Shown in pieces: positions 58,276 to 64,000 of a stretch of DNA of 64,000 bases; positions within the stretch are counted from its first letter, which is position 1, and each line of letters begins with the position of its first letter. Under the pieces are notes generated by a model. The model was not told where the DNA came from and did not search any database. It was given only the letters and a program-made list of their open reading frames with translations. Source of the stretch: AC-51 sp963749895. GTDB lineage: Bacteria; Actinomycetota; UBA4738; HRBIN12. The stretch spans positions 558,001-622,000 of the forward strand of contig CAVVOG010000001.1 of NCBI GenBank assembly GCA_963749895.1, read 5' to 3'. Made by a program: the position numbers and the translations under genes.

Positions 58276-58491
58276 TTGGCCGTGCTAGGCGGGGAGCTAG
58301 CGGTGCCCTGTACCCGAGATCCGCTTATGCGGGGCTGAATCCCCGCCGGAGGCCCGCGAGGTCCGAGGCAGCCTCGGCGCGGGGCGTTGAAGGTCGGGTC
58401 CTACGCGACGTCGGACCGCGAACCGGGTCAGGGCGGGAACGCAGCAGCCCTAAGCGGTTCCCGGCGGGTGCCGTAGGTTCGCCTGGCCGGA
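58276..58491 (+). ncRNA. ffs: Signal recognition particle RNA (large type)
   Basis: The apical S-domain loop is exact: GGTCAGGGCGGGAACGCAGCAGCC (central GGAACGCAGCAG). The 5' part GGCCGTGCTAGGCGGGGAGC with CGGTGCCCTGTACCCGA forms the Alu-type domain, and its first bases pair with the 3' end GCCTGGCC. About 215 nt, so the large form seen in Gram-positive bacteria. It lies upstream of dnaX, a usual arrangement. Ends are accurate to a few bases. Confidence 0.93.
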
Positions 58492-58584
58492 GCCTGCCGT
58501 ACCGAGTAGCGATCGAGTCTCACGTGGTCGAAGGCGGGTGCACGGCCATCTGTTCGTGCGAACGGGCGTCCGACGGGGGAGCAC

Positions 58585-60335
58585 GTGGTCGAGGAGAAGC
58601 AGCATCAGGCGCTCTACCGCCGGTACCGGCCGCAGACGCCGGCCGAGCTCCTCGGCCAGGACCACGTCGTCCGCGCGCTGACCGGCGCGATCCGCGAGGG
58701 CCGGCTCCACCACGCCTTCCTGTTCTGCGGGCCGCGCGGCACGGGCAAGACCTCGACCGCCCGGATCCTGGCCAAGATGGTCAACTGCGTCCAGGCGCCG
58801 ACCGCCGAGCCGTGCGGCACGTGCGACCAGTGCGTCGCGGTCCGCGAGGGCACGCACGTCGACGTGATCGAGATCGACGCCGCTTCGCACGGGGGGGTCG
58901 ACGACGCCCGCGACCTGCGCGAGAAGGCGCCGACCGCCCCGATGTCCGGTCGCGAGAAGGTCTACATCATCGACGAAGCCCAGCGGCTGTCCCGCGAAGC
59001 CTTCGACGCGCTGCTGAAGCTGTTCGAGGAGCCCCCGCCCGGCGTCAGGTTCGTCCTGGCGACGACCGAGCCCCACAAGATGCCGGCCACGATCGTCGGG
59101 CGGTGCCAGCGGTTCGACTTCCGCCGTCTGACGATGGAGGACCTCGCCGCGCACCTCATGAAGATCGCGGAGAGCGAGGGCGTCTCGCTCGATCCGCATG
59201 CCGCGCACGCGATCGCCCGCCAGGCCGAAGGCTCGGCACGCGACGCCCTCTCGCTGCTCGACCAGGCCACGGTCTTGGGCGACGAGACGGTGGACGACGA
59301 CACGATCCGCACGCTCCTGGGCGCGCCCCACGGCGAGATCCAACACGAGCTGGCCGACGTCGTGTCGATCGGCGACGTCCGCGGCTCCTTCGAGATCGTC
59401 GGGCGCCTCGTGCAGGACGGGCAGGACCTGCGCAACGCGACCGCCGAGGCGCTCGCGCACTTCCGCAACCTCCTGCTGGTCAAGACCGCGCCCGGGCAGG
59501 AGGACCTGCTCGACATCCCCGCCGACGGCTACGAGGCCCTGCGCGTCCAGGCCGAGAAGTTCTCTCCCGGTGAGCTCGCCCGGGTGATCTCCCTGCTCCT
59601 CGCGGCCCAGAACGACATGCGCTGGACCACGTCGCCCCGTCTGTCGCTGGAGCTCGCCCTGATCCGCGCCTGCATCCCTGACACCGACCCGACCCCCCAG
59701 GGCGTGGTCGCCCGCCTCGAACGTCTCGAGCGCCTCGCCGGTCTGTCGGCAGGAACCCCCATGCCAGAGGTCACGGCCGCGCCCGCCGCCGCCACCACCG
59801 CCGCGCCGCCGCCGCCGCCGCCGCGCCGACCGTCGACGTCCGCACCCCGGAACCCGTCGTCGAGGTCGACGAAGCGCCGAAGGTCGAGGAGGTCGCCGAA
59901 CCTGCCCCCACCTCCGCCGAGCAGATGCCCGTCCCCCACGCCGCCAGCGCCGACAGCGTCGACGTCGCGATGCTCCGTCGTTCGTGGCCGTCGCTGATCG
60001 ACCACCTGGGCCAGCTCCGCCAGCCGATCCTGCGCGCGATCCTCGAATCCGCCACGGTCTCCCGCTTCGAGGACGGCGTGCTCGAGCTCGCGTTCCCACC
60101 GGACAAGCGGTTCGGGGTGCAGAAGGTCGAGGACCGCCAGGCGGACCTGCAGCAGGCGCTCCAAGACCTGTTCGGGATCCGTCCGCGGATCACGTGCGTC
60201 GTGCGCGAGTCACGCGACCCGGTCGGCGGTCCTGCGGCCGTCGAGGTCGTCGAGGAAGAGGACGCTCCCGACGAGGCCGAAGCCCTGCGTCGGGTCCAGG
60301 AGATGCTCGGCGCCACGCCGCTCGAGGGGGAGTAG
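58585..60335 (+). CDS. dnaX: DNA polymerase III subunit gamma/tau, frame disrupted in CCG tract
   Basis: GTG start after GGGGGAG. Clamp-loader ATPase: LYRRYRPQTPAELLGQDHVV, Walker A GPRGTGKTSTARILAK, zinc Cys CVQAP...CGTCDQC, IIDEAQRLS (usually DEVHMLS) and LEEPP-like FEEPPPG. In this frame the protein ends at 59997 after a basic tail. From the GCC/CCG tract at about 59805-59830 the frame -1 to it reads APTVDVRTPEPVVEVDEAP (in frame) and then a tau-type C-terminal domain VAMLRRSWPSLIDHLG...DKRFGVQKVEDRQ to 60335. A one-base loss in the tract explains it best; full product about 583 residues. E. coli also shifts in dnaX, but with a different signal. Confidence 0.93.
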
Positions 60336-60338
60336 CGC

Positions 60339-60932
60339 GTGTACGAGGGCCCGATCCAGGACCTGATCGACGAGCTGGCGCGCCTGCCCGGCGTCGGTCC
60401 GAAGTCGGCGCAGCGGCTCGCGTTCTGGCTCGTGAAGGCTCCGCCCGACGACGCGAAGCGCCTGGCCACCGCGATCGTCCAGGCGAAGGAGCGCATCTTC
60501 TTCTGCCGCGAGTGCGGCAACGTCGCCGAGGGCGACCTGTGCCGGACCTGCCGCGACGAGAGCCGCGACCGAACGGTCCTGTGCGTGGTCGAGGAGCCGA
60601 AGGACGCCGCGTCGATCGAGAAGAGCGGGCTGCACAAGGGCCGCTACCACATCCTCGGCGGCGCGATCAGCCCGCTCGATGGCGTGGGGCCCGAGGACCT
60701 GCGCGTCCAGGAGCTGCTCGAGCGGGTCGAGCGCGACCACGTCAGCGAATGCATCCTCGCGACGAACCCGAACCTGGAGGGCAACGCGACCGCGATGTAC
60801 GTCGCCGGGCTGCTGAAGCCGCTCGGGGTGCGGGTGACGCGGCTCGCGAGCGGCCTGCCGGTCGGCGGTGACCTCGAGTACGCGGACGAGGTGACGCTGT
60901 CGCAGGCGCTCGAAGGCCGGAGGGAGATGTGA
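60339..60932 (+). CDS. recR: Recombination protein RecR
   Basis: 197 residues. HhH ELARLPGVGPKSAQRLAFWL, zinc finger CRECGNVAEGDLCRTC, Toprim VVEEPKDAASIEKSG and the C-terminal ATNPNLEGNATAMYVAGLL. Works with RecF and RecO in gap repair. It follows dnaX by three bases; the ybaB gene that commonly sits between the two is missing. Confidence 0.97.
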   Translation: MYEGPIQDLIDELARLPGVGPKSAQRLAFWLVKAPPDDAKRLATAIVQAKERIFFCRECGNVAEGDLCRTCRDESRDRTVLCVVEEPKDAASIEKSGLHKGRYHILGGAISPLDGVGPEDLRVQELLERVERDHVSECILATNPNLEGNATAMYVAGLLKPLGVRVTRLASGLPVGGDLEYADEVTLSQALEGRREM

Positions 60933-63052
60933 CGGGGCTCGACGCCCGTCATCCCGACGACCTCGCGTACCCCCGCCAGGTCGCGCGCACGGCGAGCTTC
61001 TCGCTCGGCATCCCGCGGAACTTCCTGGTCTCCCCCGACGGCGAGCGGGTGGCGTTCCTGCGCTCGGGGGCGCCCGACGACCGGGTGAACGGGCTGTGGG
61101 TGCTCGAGGTCGCGACCGGCATCGAGCGGCTCGTGTTCGACCCGCTCGCCTACGCGCCCGATGCCGCGGAGCCGGGGCTCAGCCCGGCCGAGCGAGCCCG
61201 TCGTGAGCGGGTGCGCGAGCGTGCCAGCGGCGTCGTGTCCTTCGCCTGCGACGCGCCCGTGACCGCGGCGACCTTCGTCGAGCGGGGCCGGCTGTGGGTG
61301 GTCGACCTGGCCTCGGGCGAGGCGCGCGAGGTGCCGGTCGACGGCGTCGCGGACGATCCGCGGCTCGACCCGTCGGGCTCGCGCGTGGCGTACGTGGTCG
61401 ATGGCGCGCTCCGCGTGCACGACCTCGCGACCGGGGACGATCGGGTGCTCGCGTCCGACGACGACCCAGCCGTGACCTGGGGGCTGCCCGACTTCGCGGC
61501 GGCCGAGGAGATGAGGCGGCTCCGCGGGTTCTGGTGGTCCCCGGACGGCGCCACGATCGCCGCGACGCGGGTCGACGAGAGCCCGGTCGAGACGTGGTGG
61601 ATCTCGGAGCCGACCGATCCGTCGTCCGAGCCGTACCCGGTGCGGTACCCGCGGACCGGCACCGCGAACCCGATCGTCACGCTCCATCTGCTCGACGTCG
61701 GGTCCGGTGGGCGCGTCGACGTCGCGTGGGACGAGCCCGAGCGCTTCGAGTACCTGGCCAGGGTGCTGTGGACCGCGGCCGCGCCGCTCACCCTGCTGGT
61801 CCAGTCGCGCGACCAGCGGGAGACCCGGGTGCTGGAGGTCGACATCGCGACCGGGGCGACGACGGCCGTGCGGACCGAGACGGACGACGCGTGGCTCGAG
61901 TTGATCGAGGGGTCGCCGGCGCGCCTCGACGACGGGACCCTGGTGAGCACGACCGATGCGGACGACGCGCGGAGGCTCGTGCTCGGCGACCTCGTCGCGA
62001 CCCCGCCGAGCCTGCACGTCGCCTCGATCGCGGGGACCGACCACGGCGCGTGGATCCGCGCGTGGGAGGGCGACCCGACCCAAGGCCACGTGTTCCGGGT
62101 CGCGCCCGGCGCCGGCCCCGAGCGGGTCTCGGACGAGCCGGGCGACCACCTGGCAGCGGCCTCGGGCGGCGTCGTCGCGATGAAGACCTACGGCGAGGAC
62201 GACCAGCACCCGCGCACACGCGTCCGTCGTGTGGACGGGTCGTGGACGCCGCTCGCGGCCCACACCGAGGAGCCGGTCGTCGATCCCAGGCCGCTGTACG
62301 CCACCGTGGGGGAGCGGGGGCTCCCCGCCGCGCTGATGCTGCCCGGCGGGCGCGAGCCCGACGGGCCTCTGCCGGTGCTGCTGAGCCCCTACGGTGGACC
62401 GGGCCACGCGGCGGTGGTCCGCTGGCGCGGCGCCTACCGGGACGAGCAGTGGTTCGCCGATCGGCTCGGCGCGGCCGTGCTGGTGATCGACGGCCGCGGG
62501 GTCCCCGGGCGGAGCGTGTCGTGGGAGAAGGCGATGTTCCGCGACTTCTCGGTCTCGCTCGCCGACCAGGTCGACGGCCTGCACGCGGCCGCCGAGCGGT
62601 GGCCGTTCCTCGATCTCGCCCGCGTCGCGATCCACGGGTGGTCGTTCGGCGGCTGGCTCTCGGCGATGGCCGTGATCCGGCGTCCCGACGTGTTCCACGC
62701 GGCGGTCGCCGGCGCGCCGGTGACCGACTTCGCGCTGTACGACACGCACTACACCGAGCGGTACCTGGGCACGCCGCACGACGAGCCCGAGGTCTACCGG
62801 CGCGACGCCCCCCTCGCCCACGCGTCCGAGCTGACGCGGCCGCTGCTGCTGATCCACGGCCTGGCCGACGACAACGTCGTCGCGGCGAACACGCTCCAGC
62901 TGTCGGCGGCGCTGTTCGCCGAGGGGATCGCGCACGAGCTGCAGCTGCTGCCGAACGCGTCGCACATCGGCGGCTCGGGGGAGCTGATCGTGGCCCGCTA
63001 CCTGGCCGAGCTGGACTTCCTGCGGCGCGCGCTCGCGCAGGAGACCCCGTGA
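60929..63052 (+). CDS. S9-family prolyl oligopeptidase/dipeptidyl peptidase-like
   Basis: 707 residues. N-terminal beta-propeller (DPP IV N-like; GFWWSPDGATIAATRVDES), C-terminal alpha/beta hydrolase with nucleophile HGWSFGGWLS (Ser), Asp in HGLADDNVV and His in NASHIGG. LLSPYGGPGH and VVIDGRGVPGRSVSWEK are DPP IV-type. No signal peptide, so cytoplasmic peptidase. GTG start overlaps the recR stop by four bases. Confidence 0.92.
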   Translation: MTGLDARHPDDLAYPRQVARTASFSLGIPRNFLVSPDGERVAFLRSGAPDDRVNGLWVLEVATGIERLVFDPLAYAPDAAEPGLSPAERARRERVRERASGVVSFACDAPVTAATFVERGRLWVVDLASGEAREVPVDGVADDPRLDPSGSRVAYVVDGALRVHDLATGDDRVLASDDDPAVTWGLPDFAAAEEMRRLRGFWWSPDGATIAATRVDESPVETWWISEPTDPSSEPYPVRYPRTGTANPIVTLHLLDVGSGGRVDVAWDEPERFEYLARVLWTAAAPLTLLVQSRDQRETRVLEVDIATGATTAVRTETDDAWLELIEGSPARLDDGTLVSTTDADDARRLVLGDLVATPPSLHVASIAGTDHGAWIRAWEGDPTQGHVFRVAPGAGPERVSDEPGDHLAAASGGVVAMKTYGEDDQHPRTRVRRVDGSWTPLAAHTEEPVVDPRPLYATVGERGLPAALMLPGGREPDGPLPVLLSPYGGPGHAAVVRWRGAYRDEQWFADRLGAAVLVIDGRGVPGRSVSWEKAMFRDFSVSLADQVDGLHAAAERWPFLDLARVAIHGWSFGGWLSAMAVIRRPDVFHAAVAGAPVTDFALYDTHYTERYLGTPHDEPEVYRRDAPLAHASELTRPLLLIHGLADDNVVAANTLQLSAALFAEGIAHELQLLPNASHIGGSGELIVARYLAELDFLRRALAQETP

Positions 63053-63615
63053 CGCCACCGACCGCTGCCGAGGTCGCCGACCGGGCGCTGGTCGTGTACG
63101 CCTACGTCCGCCGGGCCACGATCGAGTACGCGTTGGGGGAGTTCGGTCATGACCCGGTCCGGCTGGCTCAGGCCGAGCGCGCGCGCCTGGAGACCGAACG
63201 GTGGCTGGAGCGGGAGTCGCTCACCGAGGCCCTCACCGACCAGGAGCGGCGGATGTTCGCCACGGTCTCCGGCTCGTGGCCGAACGAGGCCGTGACCGAC
63301 GGGATGTGGAGGCGCGAGGCGCTCGCCGCGCTGCTGTGGGCGGTCGAGCGGATCGACCACCTGCCGCCGTTCGGGGTCGAGGTGGATGCCGGGTCGCTCG
63401 ACGACGCGATCACGCTGGCCGGCTCGGTGTCGTCGTTCCGCGCCGACGTGCGGCTGCGTCCGGAGGCCGACGTCGAGCGTGCCTGGGGCGAGGCCGACGC
63501 GTGGTTCGGCGCGACCGAGGGGCGGGGCGGGGAAGACGCCTCGCTCGCCTCGATCAGCGCCGAACGCCTGCGGGCCCTCAGCTGGCTGCGCGATCGCGAC
63601 GCCGAACCAGCCTGA
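63049..63615 (+). CDS. DUF4272 domain protein
   Basis: 188 residues, GTG overlapping the peptidase stop. RALVVYAYVRRATIEYAL, SWPNEAVTDGMWRREALAALLWAVERIDHLPPF matches the DUF4272 pattern W-x2-EA..WR-EAL..LLWAL..D-LP (key MWRREALAALLWAVE). Unknown function. Its 3' end overlaps the convergent gene by 38 bases. Confidence 0.75.
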   Translation: MTPPTAAEVADRALVVYAYVRRATIEYALGEFGHDPVRLAQAERARLETERWLERESLTEALTDQERRMFATVSGSWPNEAVTDGMWRREALAALLWAVERIDHLPPFGVEVDAGSLDDAITLAGSVSSFRADVRLRPEADVERAWGEADAWFGATEGRGGEDASLASISAERLRALSWLRDRDAEPA

Positions 63616-64000
63616 CGACCCCCCAGATCGCCACGCCGATCAGCGCCAGCGGGAGCAGGTAGCCGATCCCGACGATCATCGTGGCCAGGACGTTCATCGT
63701 GCCCTGGACCGCGAGCTCGAGCGCACGTCCCAGGCTCGGCAGGTCGATGCCCTCGTCGGCCTGGATCTGCTGCTCCTGCGCGCGCTTCTCGCGCAGGTCC
63801 ACGCGGAGCGTGGACTCGTCGACCTGGTCGTCCAGGTAGCGCAGCCGTCCCTGGATCTGCTCGATCTCCAGCTGGACGTCGTCGACGCGGTTCTGCACCG
63901 CCAGGATCTGCCCGATCGTGTTCGCCTCGGCCAGGATCGTGAGCAGCGCCGCCCGGCGCGCCTTCAAGATGCCGACGCGTGCGCTCAGGTCGATGTACTC
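63578..64000 (-). CDS. DUF4349 domain protein (5' end outside window)
   Basis: C-terminal 140 residues visible; the frame continues past the window edge. YIDLSARVGILKARRAALL, ANTIGQILAVQNRVDDVQLEIEQIQGRLRYLDDQVDESTLRVDL (key NTIGQILAVQ, IEQIQGRLRYLDDQV) is the coiled-coil DUF4349 core, followed by an Arg/Gln-rich stretch and a C-terminal TM helix (MIVGIGYLLPLALIGVAIWGVV) with a basic end. Members are lipoprotein-like envelope proteins of unknown role. Confidence 0.85.
   Translation of the reverse strand, partial: EYIDLSARVGILKARRAALLTILAEANTIGQILAVQNRVDDVQLEIEQIQGRLRYLDDQVDESTLRVDLREKRAQEQQIQADEGIDLPSLGRALELAVQGTMNVLATMIVGIGYLLPLALIGVAIWGVVRLVRRRDRAAS

Noticed and set aside
59800..59835. Programmed -1 frameshift of the E. 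coli dnaX type
   Set aside because: No X-XXY-YYZ slippery heptamer and no matching stimulatory stem were seen; a missing base in the repeat is simpler. Kept as a finding to be tested.

Overview
The window is very GC-rich, uses GTG starts freely and carries an Alu-type (large) SRP RNA in front of dnaX and recR, an IclR regulator divergent from leuCD, DivIVA-like and double-GNAT proteins, and many apparently leaderless genes with a TAnnnT -10 box about 7 nt before the start codon. Together this points to a member of the Actinomycetota, probably an uncultured or deep-branching lineage. Nothing in the sequence fixes the genus.

Layout. 1-3.8 kb: the end of a sensor kinase with a Gly/Ser-rich extracytoplasmic part, then three small secreted proteins. 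3.9-7.6 kb: DUF1622 membrane protein, secreted metallophosphoesterase, MalT/LuxR-type ATPase regulator. 7.7-12.9 kb: a candidate organosulfur operon (CMD-like protein, DszB-family sulfinate desulfinase, two rhodaneses, arylsulfatase, small protein). 12.9-22.2 kb: Na+/H+ antiporter, two MFS transporters, DAG-kinase-like protein, PfpI-like protein, tRNA-Arg, two aldo/keto reductases. 22.2-25.2 kb: IclR regulator, leuC and a frameshifted leuD with tandem palindromic operators. 25.2-28.3 kb: membrane protein, alpha/beta hydrolase, pncB.

28.4-43.7 kb is the centrepiece: one 15-kb co-directional run encoding a group 3b NAD(P)-linked [NiFe] hydrogenase (hydBGDA plus protease), a second, Tat-exported, membrane-associated group 1 [NiFe] hydrogenase (small and large subunits, ferredoxin, and an NrfD-type membrane subunit fused to a maturation protease), then hypA-F-C-D-E. 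hypB is absent; hypF and hypC each carry a single-base frameshift. A perfect TGTGA-N6-TCACA (CRP-type) box precedes the group 1 genes, and a shared repeat motif precedes both the hydBGDA and hypA transcription units.

43.7-49.9 kb: small-protein pair, two MazEF-like toxin-antitoxin modules, DivIVA-like protein, GNATs, zincin, tadA, cNMP-binding protein, tRNA-Ser(CGA), M23 peptidase. 50-54.3 kb: SGNH hydrolase, tRNA-Ser(GGA) with an IS481-type element inserted at its 3' end (16-bp direct repeats), KimA-like transporter. 54.3-64 kb: GNATs, HAD phosphatase, Zn-ribbon protein, secreted protein, SRP RNA, dnaX (frame-disrupted in a CCG tract), recR, S9 peptidase, DUF4272 protein, and a DUF4349 protein cut by the window end.

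Four conserved genes (leuD, hypF, hypC, dnaX) are each broken by a one-base indel. Unless reads say otherwise, assembly error is the simplest explanation. Functions are inferred from motifs read by eye; no database search was run.
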